Assembly (NCBI RefSeq): GCF_900103805.1 | Contig: NZ_FNIB01000001.1 | Coordinates: forward strand, 186,001-250,000 | Direction of reading: 5' to 3' | Source of the DNA: Cryobacterium flavum | Lineage (GTDB): Bacteria > Actinomycetota > Actinomycetes > Actinomycetales > Microbacteriaceae | Length of the DNA stretch: 64,000 nt | Shown: in pieces, positions 44,994 to 54,595 of the stretch | Layout: the number at the start of each line of letters is the position of its first letter | Position numbering within the stretch: the first letter of the stretch is position 1 | Translations under genes and position numbers: made by a program | Notes under the pieces: generated by a model | Databases searched by the model: none | Told to the model about the DNA's origin: nothing | What the model saw: only the letters and a program-made list of their open reading frames with translations

Positions 44994-47625
44994 CGACACC
45001 ACGGGCCAGCCCGACGCCGAAGAGACGGCGGCAACCGCGGCCGCTAAGGCCGCCCACCTCGTGCAGCACGGCAAGATCGACCAGGTCGACCTGCAGCTGG
45101 AAATGCAGCGCTCCTACCTCGACTACGCGATGAGCGTCATCGTCGGGCGCGCACTTCCCGACGTGCGTGACGGCATGAAGCCGGTTCACCGCCGTGTGAT
45201 CTACGCCATGTTCGACGGCGGCTACCGGCCCGACAAGGCGTTCTCCAAGTGCGCCCGCGTCGTCGGCGACGTGATGGGCCAGTTCCACCCGCACGGTGAC
45301 TCTTCCATTTATGACGCCCTGGTGCGCCTCGTTCAGCCGTGGAGCCTGCGGTATCCGCTCGCCCTGGGCCAGGGAAACTTTGGTTCCCCCGGCAACGATG
45401 GTGCCGCTGCCCCGCGATACACCGAAACGAAGATGGCCCCGCTCGCCCTCGAGATGGTGCGCGACATCGACGAAGACACCGTCGATTTTCAAGACAACTA
45501 CGACGGCCGCACGCTCGAGCCGACCGTGTTGCCGGCCCGTTTTCCGAACCTGCTGGTCAACGGTTCGGTGGGTATCGCCGTCGGTATGGCCACCAACATT
45601 CCCCCGCACAACCTGCGCGAGGTTGCTGCTGGTGCCCAGTGGTACCTCGACAACCCCGACGCCGGCCGCGAAGAACTGCTCGAAGCGCTAATTGCGCGCA
45701 TCAAGGGCCCCGACTTTCCCACCGGCGCGCAGATCCTCGGCGTCAAGGGAATTCAGGATGCCTACCGCACCGGTCGCGGCTCGATCACGATGCGGGCCGT
45801 GGTGAGCATCGAAGAGATTCAGGGGCGCACCTGCCTGGTGATCACCGAGCTGCCCTACCAGGTGAACCCGGACAACCTGGCGATCAAGATCGCCGACCTG
45901 GTCAAGGACGCCAAGATCACCGGCATCGCGGACATTCGCGATGAGACTAGTGGTCGCACCGGCCAGCGCCTCGTGATCGTGCTCAAGCGCGATGCCGTTG
46001 CCAAGGTAGTTCTGAACAACCTGTACAAGCACACCCAGCTGCAGGAGAACTTCGGCGCCAACATGCTCGCCATCGTCGACGGCGTGCCGCGCACCCTCTC
46101 CCTCGATGGCTTCATCTCGGCCTGGGTTGCGCACCAGATCGAGGTCATCGTTCGGCGCACCCAGTTCCGCCTGAATAAGGCGGAAGCGGATGCCCACATC
46201 CTGCGCGGCTACCTCAAGGCGCTGGACGCACTCGACGAGGTGATCGCGCTTATCCGTCGGTCCAACACTGTCGACGACGCCCGCGAAGGCCTGATGGCCC
46301 TGCTCGACGTGGACAAGCTGCAGGCCGACGCGATTCTCACCATGCAGCTGCGCCGTCTCGCCGCTCTGGAACGTCAGAAGATCATCGACCAGGCCGCCGA
46401 ACTCGAACTGCAGATCGCTGAGTTCAAGTCGATCCTGGCCAGCCCCGAGCGCCAGCGCACGATCATCAGCGAAGAACTCGCCGAGATCACCGCCAAGTTC
46501 GGCGACGACCGCCGCACCGAGATCATGTTCGGTTTCGACGGCGACATGTCGATCGAAGACCTCATTCCCGAAGAGGAGATGGTGGTCACCGTCACCCGCG
46601 GCGGCTACATCAAGCGCACCCGCAGCGACAACTACCGCAACCAGCACCGTGGTGGCAAGGGTGTCAAGGGTGCCCAGCTGCGCGCCGACGACGTGGTCGA
46701 ACACTTCTTCGTCACCACGACGCATCACTGGCTGCTGTTCTTCACCAACACCGGCCGGGTCTATCGGGCCAAGGCCTATGAGGCGCAGGAATCGGGACGG
46801 GACGCCAAGGGCCAGCACGTCGCCAACCTGCTCGCCCTGCAGCCGGGTGAAGAAATCGCGCAGATCCTCGACATTCGCGACTACGAGGTGGCCCAGTATC
46901 TGACCCTCGCCACCCGCGACGGCCTGATCAAAAAGACCGCGCTCAGTGAGTACGACACCAACCGCACCGGCGGCATTATTGCGATCAAGCTACGTGAGGG
47001 CGACGAGCTCGTCTCCGCGCTGCTGGTCGAAGATGATTCCGACCTGCTGCTGGTCTCTCGCAAGGGCATGTCGATTCGCTTCACCGCCACCGATGAGGCG
47101 CTGCGCCCGATGGGCCGCAGCACGTCGGGCGTGATCGGAATGCACTTTCGCGGCGAGGACACCCTGCTGGACGCATCCGTTATCAATGACGACGGCTACG
47201 TCTTCGTGGTGACCGAGGGCGGTTACGCCAAGCGCACCGCCGCTGACCAGTACCGCCTGCAGAATCGTGGGGGCCTCGGCATCAAGGTGGCCAAGCTCAA
47301 CGACGACCGCGGTGATCTGGTTGGCTCGTTGATTGTGAACCCCGAGGACGAGGTCCTTGTGGTTCTTGCCAGCGGCAAGGTGGTACGCTCGTTCGTCGCC
47401 GAGGTTCCAGCCAAGGGCCGGGACACGATGGGCGTTGTGTTCGCGAAATTCGCGGATGAAGATCGAATCATTTCCATCGCGAAAAACATCGAACGTAATC
47501 TGGTCGCCACGGACGAAGAGGGCGCAGCGGATGCCGATGCCACGGCTGGTACCGTCGACACCAGTGCTGCAGAGGGCACTGCTCCGAACGCGGATTCAGG
47601 GAAAGTAGAGACACCGAATGAGTAG
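44983..47625 (+). CDS. gyrA: DNA gyrase subunit A
   Basis: The breakage-reunion subunit. 880 residues from a TTG start ([10 protein letters not shown]) that overlaps gyrB by 11 bases, with AAGGA about 11 bases before it. The catalytic tyrosine is Y146 in APRYTETK. The quinolone region reads [14 protein letters not shown], with no residue that is a recognised resistance change. The C-terminal beta-pinwheel and GyrA box QRGGKG-like (HRGGKGVKG) are present, then an acidic tail. It overlaps the DUF3566 gene by eight bases. Confidence 0.96.
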   Translation: MTSDDTTGQPDAEETAATAAAKAAHLVQHGKIDQVDLQLEMQRSYLDYAMSVIVGRALPDVRDGMKPVHRRVIYAMFDGGYRPDKAFSKCARVVGDVMGQFHPHGDSSIYDALVRLVQPWSLRYPLALGQGNFGSPGNDGAAAPRYTETKMAPLALEMVRDIDEDTVDFQDNYDGRTLEPTVLPARFPNLLVNGSVGIAVGMATNIPPHNLREVAAGAQWYLDNPDAGREELLEALIARIKGPDFPTGAQILGVKGIQDAYRTGRGSITMRAVVSIEEIQGRTCLVITELPYQVNPDNLAIKIADLVKDAKITGIADIRDETSGRTGQRLVIVLKRDAVAKVVLNNLYKHTQLQENFGANMLAIVDGVPRTLSLDGFISAWVAHQIEVIVRRTQFRLNKAEADAHILRGYLKALDALDEVIALIRRSNTVDDAREGLMALLDVDKLQADAILTMQLRRLAALERQKIIDQAAELELQIAEFKSILASPERQRTIISEELAEITAKFGDDRRTEIMFGFDGDMSIEDLIPEEEMVVTVTRGGYIKRTRSDNYRNQHRGGKGVKGAQLRADDVVEHFFVTTTHHWLLFFTNTGRVYRAKAYEAQESGRDAKGQHVANLLALQPGEEIAQILDIRDYEVAQYLTLATRDGLIKKTALSEYDTNRTGGIIAIKLREGDELVSALLVEDDSDLLLVSRKGMSIRFTATDEALRPMGRSTSGVIGMHFRGEDTLLDASVINDDGYVFVVTEGGYAKRTAADQYRLQNRGGLGIKVAKLNDDRGDLVGSLIVNPEDEVLVVLASGKVVRSFVAEVPAKGRDTMGVVFAKFADEDRIISIAKNIERNLVATDEEGAADADATAGTVDTSAAEGTAPNADSGKVETPNE

Positions 47626-48022
47626 CGTCGCCGAAAAGCTCGCCAAGAAATCCACTCGCAAGACCGCGAGCAAGCAGGTTCGCCTCAAACTGGTCTACGT
47701 CGACTTCTGGTCGAGCGTGAAGCTGTCATTCCTGGTGGCGGTCTGCCTGGCTATCGTCACGATCGTGGCCACCTTCTTCACCTACACCGTGCTGGTGCAG
47801 ACCGAGGTGCTGACCAAGGTGGACGAGCTGTACGCGACCGTCGCGGGAGAATCGGCCGACCTGGCCGCCATCCTTTCCATCGGCAACGTCATGGGCTTCG
47901 CGGTCGTCGTGGCGGTTCTGAACATGGTTGTGATCACCGCCCTCGGTGCCATCTACGCGGTGCTCTACAACCTGAGCGTTAAAATAACCGGCGGCTTGCT
48001 CGTCGGCTTCACGAATAACTAG
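47618..48022 (+). CDS. DUF3566 transmembrane protein
   Basis: A 134-residue protein with a basic N-terminus and two transmembrane helices (about 37-60 and 90-115). [21 protein letters not shown] is characteristic of DUF3566, a family found just after gyrA throughout actinobacteria. Function unknown. The eight-base overlap with gyrA suggests coupling. Confidence 0.88.
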   Translation: MSSVAEKLAKKSTRKTASKQVRLKLVYVDFWSSVKLSFLVAVCLAIVTIVATFFTYTVLVQTEVLTKVDELYATVAGESADLAAILSIGNVMGFAVVVAVLNMVVITALGAIYAVLYNLSVKITGGLLVGFTNN

Positions 48023-48036
48023 TTTTTCCGCACGAT

Positions 48037-48068
48037 CGAGGGCTGTTTCTCCCCAAAAAAAGCCCTCG
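48037..48068 (+). terminator. Hairpin after the gyrB-gyrA-DUF3566 operon
   Basis: CGAGGGCT (48037-48044) pairs with AGCCCTCG (48061-48068), loop of 16 bases, no T run after it. Probable terminator before the tRNA genes. Confidence 0.55.
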
Positions 48069-48157
48069 CAGCCCGATTTGGGTAATTCTTCCGCCTGGAA
48101 GGGTGGCTCGATTTCAGGTTCCGGCCAGATTCCGGTAGTCTCTAATCTGCCCAAGAG

Positions 48158-48231
48158 GGGGATATAGCTCAGTTGGTTAGAGCGCTTCACTGATAATGAA
48201 GAGGTCCCAGGTTCAAATCCCGGTATCCCCA
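48158..48231 (+). tRNA. tRNA-Ile (GAT)
   Basis: A 74-base tRNA. The acceptor GGGGATA pairs with TATCCCC; the D arm is GCTCAGTTGGTTAGAGC; the anticodon loop CTGATAA gives GAT; the T arm contains GGTTCAAATCC. CCA is not encoded (ACG follows), matching a need for the cca product encoded in the same window. Confidence 0.97.
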
Positions 48232-48299
48232 CGCAGCACCAGATTCACCACTTCTCACCCGCTTCTGCTGGCTTATCCATCCGTGCCGGTCGGGTAATT

Positions 48300-48372
48300 G
48301 GGGCCATAGCTCAATTGGTAGAGCGCCTGCTTTGCAAGCAGGAGGTCCGGGGTTCGATTCCCCGTGGCTCCA
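48300..48372 (+). tRNA. tRNA-Ala (TGC)
   Basis: A 73-base tRNA. The acceptor GGGGCCA pairs with TGGCTCC with one G-T pair; the anticodon loop TTTGCAA gives TGC; the T arm is GGGGTTCGATTCCCC. CCA is not encoded. It lies 68 bases after tRNA-Ile, the conserved actinobacterial pair after gyrA. Confidence 0.97.
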
Positions 48373-48381
48373 CACGCAGGT

Positions 48382-48415
48382 GAAGGGCCCGTCTTCGGAC
48401 GGGCCCTTCTTTTTT
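48382..48415 (+). terminator. Strong terminator after tRNA-Ala
   Basis: GAAGGGCCCGTC / GACGGGCCCTTC, a 12-bp perfect stem with a TTCG tetraloop and six T. It ends the tRNA transcript. The following 180 bases to the next gene hold nothing else that I can support. Confidence 0.95.
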
Positions 48416-48595
48416 GCCCGAGCGTGATGTCTTAGCTCGCGAATCTGTTGCCTGCGTGATCGGCCGGCGCCGGGCATCCGCTGGGATGTCGTGTGTACGG
48501 CTCCCAGCAGGGCCGTGTCGGCCGCAGCCGCCCTTAACGCGGCCGGGCCCGCATCCGGTGGATGCGGGCCCTGCACGAGCGGACGAGCGTCTGCT

Positions 48596-49123
48596 CTAGT
48601 CTTCCTGCCTAGCGGCTGGTTCAACCTCGTCGTCGGCGACCCAGAGCTCGTCGTCGGCACGGAAGGTCTGCCAGACGGCGTAGGCGACGCCTACGGCGGC
48701 GACCACGGCCAGGCCGAGGGCGAAGTAGGTTCCGGCTCCGGGGCCCTTGGGTTCGACCACAACCGGCTTCTGCAGGCGGAGGCGACCTAATGCAGCGCGC
48801 ACTCGGGCGTCGCGGGCGACGTCACCGACGGACATGACCGTGCCGATGGCGGTACCGATTCCGGGGAGAACGTCGTTGACGACGCGCCGGCGCACGCCGT
48901 CGGCGGCTTCCTGGGTGGCGTTCACGCTCGGGCGAACGTAGTGGTCATAGCTCTCGCGTACGCGCGGAGCTACTTCTTCGCGAGCAAGAATACCGGCCTG
49001 GTGACCGGCCTGACGAGCGAGAACGTTTGCTCGCTCCAGTACTTCTTGCTGGTGGCTCCATAGTTCGTCTGCGCTTTTGCGCAGCCGAGTGAGTTCCTTG
49101 CGGCGCTTGCGTGACAGGCTCAT
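48596..49123 (-). CDS. Hypothetical membrane-anchored helical protein
   Basis: A 175-residue protein. Residues 1-80 are highly charged and helical (probable coiled coil), and a hydrophobic helix (about 130-153) precedes an acidic tail ending ARQED. The ATG at 49123 has GGAGGG seven bases before it, so upstream frame is rejected. I recognise no domain. It lies alone between the tRNA genes and the cyclophilin gene. Confidence 0.7.
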   Translation of the reverse strand: MSLSRKRRKELTRLRKSADELWSHQQEVLERANVLARQAGHQAGILAREEVAPRVRESYDHYVRPSVNATQEAADGVRRRVVNDVLPGIGTAIGTVMSVGDVARDARVRAALGRLRLQKPVVVEPKGPGAGTYFALGLAVVAAVGVAYAVWQTFRADDELWVADDEVEPAARQED

Positions 49124-49275
49124 CTGGACCCTCCATCGATGTCGTGTGGCGAATGTGTATCTATCTTGCCACTGAGTGCCCATCTTGCCACTCAATCGCG
49201 GAGTTGCCAGCGAATGCACTGGGAGCGCACGGCGGCAATCAGATTCGGTCGAGGTAGCTGTGCAAGAATCGGGGT

Positions 49276-49815
49276 ATGTCTAAGCACACTGCTGTCGCCA
49301 CCCTGAACACCACCCTCGGACCGATCAAGGTCAACCTCTTCGGCAATCACGCGCCGAAGACGGTCAAGAACTTCGTCGGCCTCGCGACCGGCGAACTCGA
49401 GTGGAAGCACCCCGCCACCGGCGTCGCCTCCACCACGCCGCTCTACGACGGCACGATCTTTCACCGCATCATCAAAGACTTCATGATTCAGGCCGGCGAC
49501 CCGCTCGGCCAGGGCACCGGTGGCCCCGGCTACCAGTTCGATGACGAAATCAGCCCCGACCTCGACTTCACCCAGCCGTACGTGCTCGCCATGGCCAACG
49601 CGGGAATCCAGGGCGGCCACGGCACGAACGGGTCACAGTTCTTCATCACCGTCGTTCCGACCACCTGGCTGCAGGGCAAGCACACCATCTTTGGTGCCGT
49701 TGAAGACGAAGACAGCCGCGCGATCGTCGCCAAGCTTGCCACGGTCGCTACCGACGGTCGGGACCGGCCCCTCGAAGACGTCAAGATTCTGACCGTCTCC
49801 GTCGAGAACGTCTAA
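49276..49815 (+). CDS. ppiA: Cyclophilin-type peptidyl-prolyl isomerase
   Basis: A 179-residue single-domain cyclophilin without a signal peptide, so cytoplasmic. The catalytic FHRIIKDFMIQAGDP and the QFFITVVPTTWLQGKHTIFG region are conserved. It speeds proline isomerisation during folding. Same position as ppiA in Mycobacterium, between gyrase/tRNA genes and rhomboid/crgA. Confidence 0.95.
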   Translation: MSKHTAVATLNTTLGPIKVNLFGNHAPKTVKNFVGLATGELEWKHPATGVASTTPLYDGTIFHRIIKDFMIQAGDPLGQGTGGPGYQFDDEISPDLDFTQPYVLAMANAGIQGGHGTNGSQFFITVVPTTWLQGKHTIFGAVEDEDSRAIVAKLATVATDGRDRPLEDVKILTVSVENV

Positions 49816-49835
49816 CCAGTACCTCTGCACAGAAA

Positions 49836-50669
49836 ATGAGTGATCTGCCGGCCTCGGCGGCGAATTTTTGTTACCGCCATCCGGGGCGGCAGAGCTTCAT
49901 TCTGTGCCAGCGTTGCGGCCGCACCATCTGCGCCGAATGCCAAACCCAGGCCGCTGTCGGGGTCATCTGCCCCGAGTGCATGAAGGAACAGCGCAAGAAC
50001 GCACCCCGCACCAAACCGGCGGTGCTCACCCGACTGACCGCCGGGAAGCCTGCCGTGACGTATTCCATAATTGGAATAACGCTCGTCGTGTACCTTCTGC
50101 AGTTCGTTTTCGGCAATCAGATCACCAACCTGCTGATCTACGCAGGCTTCTTCTCCCAGCCCGGCAGTTTTGAACCCTGGCGCATGCTCACCACCGCCCT
50201 CGCACACGGCTCTATCTTCCACGTGCTGCTGAATATGTACACGCTGTGGATCTTCGGGCAGCTCCTGGAACCTCTGCTCGGCCGGGGCCGCTACTTGGCG
50301 CTGTATCTGCTGAGTGCGCTGGCCGGTTCACTCGGGGTGCTGTTTTTGGCGGATCCCTTCACTCCCGTGGTGGGGGCATCCGGTGCGATCTTCGGCCTGA
50401 TGGGCGCGTTCCTGGTGATTCAACGCCGACTCGGCGGCAATGCCACCCAGTTGCTCGTGCTGGTCGGTATCAACCTCGTGATCGGGTTCATTCCAGGCCT
50501 GAATATTGCCTGGCAGGCGCACGTCGGCGGAATCATCGGCGGTGCGGTGCTCGGCCTCATCTTCGTGCAGACCCGGCGCATCCGTCAGAAGCCCCTGCAG
50601 GTGGGGCTGATCGGCGCGTTCGCCGCCCTGTTGGTGCTGCTGAGCTTCGCGCGCTTCTTCGTGAGTTAA
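49836..50669 (+). CDS. Rhomboid family intramembrane serine protease
   Basis: A 277-residue protein. An N-terminal zinc-binding module (residues 11-50) holds C12, H15, C24, C27, C32, C35, C45 and C48, like a B-box or treble clef. Then come six transmembrane helices, with the catalytic serine S182 in GASGAIFG and histidine H229 in AHVGG. It should cleave substrates within the membrane. Substrate unknown. Confidence 0.9.
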   Translation: MSDLPASAANFCYRHPGRQSFILCQRCGRTICAECQTQAAVGVICPECMKEQRKNAPRTKPAVLTRLTAGKPAVTYSIIGITLVVYLLQFVFGNQITNLLIYAGFFSQPGSFEPWRMLTTALAHGSIFHVLLNMYTLWIFGQLLEPLLGRGRYLALYLLSALAGSLGVLFLADPFTPVVGASGAIFGLMGAFLVIQRRLGGNATQLLVLVGINLVIGFIPGLNIAWQAHVGGIIGGAVLGLIFVQTRRIRQKPLQVGLIGAFAALLVLLSFARFFVS

Positions 50670-50695
50670 CCGACCGAGCGCTGCGCGAGGGCGAG

Positions 50696-50704
50696 TTATC
50701 CACA
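50696..50704. promoter_or_regulatory. DnaA box between rhomboid and crgA genes
   Basis: Exact TTATCCACA at 50696-50704, with a one-mismatch CTATCCACA at 50708. It lies in the convergent gap, about 10.8 kb from oriC. May be a DnaA titration site. Confidence 0.4.
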
Positions 50705-50821
50705 GGTCTATCCACATGGGGATAATTACACCCGTGTCATTACCCTTGTTATTACGCCGTGGTGACGCAGCGGTAACGGATCAACGTTCATTGGCCGAAC
50801 AGTTGGTGCAGGGTCGCCGGA

Positions 50822-51067
50822 CTAACGCCAGCGCGTGGTCATCAGGAAGCCGATGAAGGCGATCCCGAAGCCGACCAGAATGTTCATGGCGCCAAGCCCC
50901 GCAATGGGAAGCTGGCTGCCGCTGACGTAGAACACGATGATCCAGGCCAGGCCGAGGAGCATGAAACCGAACATGACCGGCTTGAACCAGACGGCATTGG
51001 GCGCGTCCTCGTTCGAGCGGGCAACGTCGGTGCGGGCGGGCCGGGTGCGGGGATTCTTACGTGCCAT
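50822..51067 (-). CDS. crgA: Cell division protein CrgA
   Basis: An 81-residue protein with a basic N-terminal tail and two transmembrane helices. The motif VWFKPVMFGFMLLGLAWIIVFYVSG, with GLGAMNILVGFGIAFIGFLM, is diagnostic of CrgA. CrgA helps recruit FtsQ and FtsI to the divisome. Same place and strand as in Mycobacterium (next to the sortase/trpG/pknB block). Confidence 0.95.
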   Translation of the reverse strand: MARKNPRTRPARTDVARSNEDAPNAVWFKPVMFGFMLLGLAWIIVFYVSGSQLPIAGLGAMNILVGFGIAFIGFLMTTRWR

Positions 51068-51147
51068 TCTGCGATCCTAGCGTCTTCGCCTGTTTGAGTG
51101 GATTTGACGCGAGGTCTGGTACACGTTCAGGTCGGTAGACTCGCAGT

Positions 51148-51966
51148 ATGTGTCCCCAGGCCGACGATCCCACCGAGATCGTCACCAAGCGCCCGCGCCG
51201 GGCGAAGTCAGGCAAAATTAGCGTGCTCGGCTTGCTCGGCGAACTGCTCATCACTGCGGGCGCACTCGTGTTGCTGTTTTTGGGCTGGCAGCTTTGGTGG
51301 AATGACATGATCATGGCCAACTCGCAGTCCGATGCTGCCAGTCAGATCAGCCAGGACTGGATCCAACAGGACACGTCGACGCCCGAACCGGTGCCAACGA
51401 CTGACCCGGCAGAACCGAGTGCAGAACCTGCACCGGTTGACTACGGAGCACCAATGGTGGCTACCGCTCCGGCCAATGCCCAGGCATTCGCCGTGTTGTA
51501 TGTGCCACGGTTCGGCGCTGACTATCACCGCACCATTGCTGAGGGCACTGGCCACGACGTTCTAAACAGCAACCGCCTGGGAATCGGGCACTACGACGGC
51601 ACTCAGATGCCCGGTGGGGTGGGTAATTTCGCCATCGCCGCCCACCGCAGCGCCTTCGGCGGCGGCATGCATTTGATCAACGAACTTCAGCTCGGTGACG
51701 CCATCTATGTGCAGACCGCCGACGGCTATTACACCTACCGGTATCGCGATACCGAGTACGTGGCGCCCTCTCAGGTGCAGGTGCTGGCATCCGTTCCGAA
51801 TAATCCCGACGCCACTGCTGTCGACCGGATCATCACCCTGACCAGCTGTAATCCGTTGTATTCCACCGCGGAACGCATCATCGCCTACGGCGTGTTCGAG
51901 TCGTGGCAGCCGATTTCGGCCGGCGCACCGGCCGAACTCGCACCGATCATCGCAGCCCAGGGCTAG
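51148..51966 (+). CDS. Class E sortase
   Basis: A 272-residue sortase. One N-terminal membrane anchor (about 25-50), a proline/threonine-rich spacer (75-100) and a catalytic domain with H166 (AIAAHRS), C234 (TLTSC) and R243. It covalently attaches or joins surface proteins; class E enzymes usually prefer LAxTG signals. No substrate protein with such a motif was seen in the window. Confidence 0.9.
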   Translation: MCPQADDPTEIVTKRPRRAKSGKISVLGLLGELLITAGALVLLFLGWQLWWNDMIMANSQSDAASQISQDWIQQDTSTPEPVPTTDPAEPSAEPAPVDYGAPMVATAPANAQAFAVLYVPRFGADYHRTIAEGTGHDVLNSNRLGIGHYDGTQMPGGVGNFAIAAHRSAFGGGMHLINELQLGDAIYVQTADGYYTYRYRDTEYVAPSQVQVLASVPNNPDATAVDRIITLTSCNPLYSTAERIIAYGVFESWQPISAGAPAELAPIIAAQG

Positions 51967-51975
51967 GAGGCTCCC

Positions 51976-52137
51976 ATCTACGCAGCACTGTGGCGCATTC
52001 TTCCCGGGCCAATCTGGGTGCGCATCATTTTGGTTCTGATCCTGTTACTGGCGGTACTCGCCGTGCTGGCCACCTGGGTGTATCCCTGGATCGACGGCAT
52101 TCTCAACAACCAGGAAGCGACGGTGGGCGGCCCATGA
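51976..52137 (+). CDS. Small membrane protein with apparent ATC start
   Basis: A 53-residue protein (IYAALWRILPGPIWVRIILV...), with one hydrophobic helix (about 15-37) and a VYPWID segment. It matches my recollection of a conserved actinobacterial small protein beginning MY-LWR-LPG before trpG. A perfect AGGAGG (51965-51970) stands five bases before ATC, where homologues have ATG. The only canonical in-frame start (GTG 52018) would delete the LWRILPGP part and has no ribosome binding site. The TGA overlaps the trpG ATG (ATGA). Confidence 0.7.
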   Translation: MYAALWRILPGPIWVRIILVLILLLAVLAVLATWVYPWIDGILNNQEATVGGP

Positions 52138-52772
52138 CCCGTATTCTCGTGATCGACAACTACGACAGCTTTGTGTACACCCTCAATGGGTACCTCATGG
52201 AGCTCGGCGCTGAGACCGATGTCGTGCGCAACGACTCTTTTGACAAAGCGGATGCCGCCTCCCGCATTTCCGACTACGACGGCGTTCTGATCTCACCTGG
52301 TCCGGGCAAGCCGTCAGATGCTGGTGTGTCCATTGCCGTGGTCGAGGCGGCACTCGAGGCCGAACTTCCGCTTTTTGGCGTGTGCCTCGGGCACCAGGCC
52401 ATCGCTGAGGCCTTCGGAGCTACGGTGACCAACGCTGAAGAGCTCATGCACGGCAAGACGTCGCTCATCACGCACGACGGCAGCGACTTCTATGAGGGTG
52501 TGCCCCAGCCGTTCACGGCCACCCGGTACCACTCGCTCGCCGTCGTCGCGTCGACCGTTCCGAGCGACCTCGTGGTGACGTCACGCACGCAGGGCGGCGT
52601 CATCATGGGGCTACGCCACGCATCCGCTCCCATTCTCGGTGTGCAATTTCACCCGGAATCGGTGCTGACCGAGGGCGGATACCGCATGCTCGGCAACTGG
52701 CTGGCCCTGACCGGCCTCGCGGGCGCCCAGGAGACCGCAAAGTCCCTGCATCCCCTGCTGCGCCTCACCTGA
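52134..52772 (+). CDS. trpG: Glutamine amidotransferase, TrpG/PabA type
   Basis: A 212-residue class I glutamine amidotransferase that supplies ammonia for anthranilate or aminodeoxychorismate. C84 is in FGVCLGHQ, and the histidine/glutamate pair in VQFHPESV. The N-terminal NYDSFVYTL is the PabA/TrpG signature. ATG at 52134 overlaps the small protein stop by four bases. It is not near trpE, so a PabA role or dual use is likely. Confidence 0.9.
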   Translation: MTRILVIDNYDSFVYTLNGYLMELGAETDVVRNDSFDKADAASRISDYDGVLISPGPGKPSDAGVSIAVVEAALEAELPLFGVCLGHQAIAEAFGATVTNAEELMHGKTSLITHDGSDFYEGVPQPFTATRYHSLAVVASTVPSDLVVTSRTQGGVIMGLRHASAPILGVQFHPESVLTEGGYRMLGNWLALTGLAGAQETAKSLHPLLRLT

Positions 52773-52775
52773 CGT

Positions 52776-52813
52776 CTCCTTCTGCACGGGGCCCAGGCCC
52801 CGTCCAGCAGGAG
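52776..52813. terminator. Bidirectional terminator between trpG and pknB
   Basis: A long hairpin: CTCCT-TCTGC-ACGGGGC at 52776-52792 pairs, with two mismatches, with GCCCCGT-C-CAG-C-AGGAG at 52797-52813. It sits exactly between the convergent stops. Confidence 0.75.
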
Positions 52814-52823
52814 CGGGAGGGGG

Positions 52824-54518
52824 CTAGGAGCCGGAGCAATAGGTGAGCGTGATGTCCGAGCGCTGGGGGACATCGCCCGGCGCCAGGGACTGCGCCTTGA
52901 TCGGGGAACCGGACTCTTGGGCGCAGGTGGGATCGGGCTTGGAGACGGGCGCGAGGCCATTGCTGCTGACCAGATCGATCGCGGCGACGAGTGACTGACC
53001 GGTGAGATCCGTCAACGTGACCAGTCCGCTCGACACGATGTAGTTGATCGTGTCCCCGGCGAATTGCGCGGATGCCGCTGCCGGGTCGGTGCGCAGGACG
53101 ACGTCGGTGGCCACGGTCGGCGAGTTCTCAGCGGTGACCGACCCGGAGACGAAACCGAGCGCTTCGATCGCGGCCTGGGCATCCGTTATCGTCTGGTTGG
53201 TGACATCGGGGACGACGACGGGCACCGGACCGGTCGAAACGAAGACCTTGATCACGTCGGACGGGTTGACGATGGTGCCGGCTGGCGGGTCTGTGCGAAT
53301 GACCTGATCGGCGGGTACCGTGGTGCTCGACTCTTCGGCACGGGTGGCCGCGAGATCCAGGTCGAGGAGGGTGTTCTGGGCATCATCGTAGGTCTCGCCG
53401 GTGAGCGAGGGCACCTCGCGTGAGCTGTCGGGCAGTTCCACCGAGGGTTGCAGATTCGCCACCCAGATCATGACAGCCACGACAATAACGACGACGCAGA
53501 CGATTCCGGCCCAGACCCAGATCACGGGAGGGCGACGCTGCGTGCGCACCATGGTCTGGTCTTCGGAGAGCTGTTTGAGGGCCAGGGCCGAGCCGGTGAT
53601 GGCGGTGGGTGCTGCGCCGAACAGTCCGGCGCCGACCTCTTCGCCGGCATGATGGATGGGGATCTGGCCGGACCCGGCGGTCTCGACATCGTTGCGGAAC
53701 TCGACGGCGCTCTGGTAGCGAGCAAAACGGTCCTTGGCCAGGGCGTGCAGCACGACCGAATCGAGGGCCGGAGACACGCGGGGGTTGATCGCGGACGGCT
53801 TGACCGGCGTCTCACTGACGTGCTGGTAGGCGACGGCCACGGGCGTATCACCGCGGAACGGCGGGCGGCCGGTGAGCATTTCGAACAGCACCACACCGGT
53901 CGAGTACAGGTCGGTGCGTGCATCGACGGACTCGCCCTTGGCCTGCTCGGGGGAGAAATAGGCGGCGGTTCCGAGGATCGCGGTGGTTTGGGCCACGGTC
54001 GTGGCGGAGTCGGAGATAGCTCGGGCGATACCGAAGTCCATCACCTTCACCTGGCCGGACTTGGTGATCATGATGTTGCCCGGCTTGATGTCGCGGTGTA
54101 CGACTCCAGCCCGGTGTGAGTACTCTAGGGCGGTCAGTACCCCGTCGATGATGCGCACGGCCTCGATGGAATCGATCGGACCTTCCCCAATGATGTCCTT
54201 GAGCAGCCGACCGTCGACGTGTTCCATGACGATGAACGGAATCTGCGAGTCGTGGCCGGACTCATCGGTGACGGTCTCTTCGCCGGCGTCGAACACGCGC
54301 ACGATCGTCGGGTGAGCCATGCGGGCTGCGGCCTGGGCCTCCTGACGGAAGCGGGTGCGAAAGGCCGGGTCAGCCGCAAGGGTCGACTTCAGCAGCTTGA
54401 TCGCCACCGTGCGGCCGAGCCGGGAATCGGTGCCGATGTGCACGTCGGACATACCGCCACGGCCGAGCAGGGCGCCGACGCGATAGCGACCCGCGATCAA
54501 ACGACCAGAGTCAGGCAC
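52824..54518 (-). CDS. pknB: Serine/threonine kinase PknB with three PASTA domains
   Basis: A 564-residue receptor kinase. The kinase domain has glycine loop LGRGGMSDV, K41 in AIKLL, and HRDIKPGN. A transmembrane helix (about 340-360, VIWVWAGIVCVVVIVVAVMIWV) leads to three extracellular PASTA repeats, which sense muropeptides. The last repeat contains two cysteines. GTG at 54518 is preferred because GGGGAG lies seven bases before it; a GTG five codons upstream lacks this. It follows pknA. Confidence 0.93.
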   Translation of the reverse strand: MPDSGRLIAGRYRVGALLGRGGMSDVHIGTDSRLGRTVAIKLLKSTLAADPAFRTRFRQEAQAAARMAHPTIVRVFDAGEETVTDESGHDSQIPFIVMEHVDGRLLKDIIGEGPIDSIEAVRIIDGVLTALEYSHRAGVVHRDIKPGNIMITKSGQVKVMDFGIARAISDSATTVAQTTAILGTAAYFSPEQAKGESVDARTDLYSTGVVLFEMLTGRPPFRGDTPVAVAYQHVSETPVKPSAINPRVSPALDSVVLHALAKDRFARYQSAVEFRNDVETAGSGQIPIHHAGEEVGAGLFGAAPTAITGSALALKQLSEDQTMVRTQRRPPVIWVWAGIVCVVVIVVAVMIWVANLQPSVELPDSSREVPSLTGETYDDAQNTLLDLDLAATRAEESSTTVPADQVIRTDPPAGTIVNPSDVIKVFVSTGPVPVVVPDVTNQTITDAQAAIEALGFVSGSVTAENSPTVATDVVLRTDPAAASAQFAGDTINYIVSSGLVTLTDLTGQSLVAAIDLVSSNGLAPVSKPDPTCAQESGSPIKAQSLAPGDVPQRSDITLTYCSGS

Positions 54519-54595
54519 TACAGCACTCCCCACAATCAGACACTGTATTCGGGACGGACACAGTGAGCGCTACTTTACCGCACGGCATGAGGGAG

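Noticed and set aside
45283-45330. Quinolone-resistance changes in GyrA
   Set aside because: The region [14 protein letters not shown] has serine and aspartate at the key positions, as in sensitive proteins.
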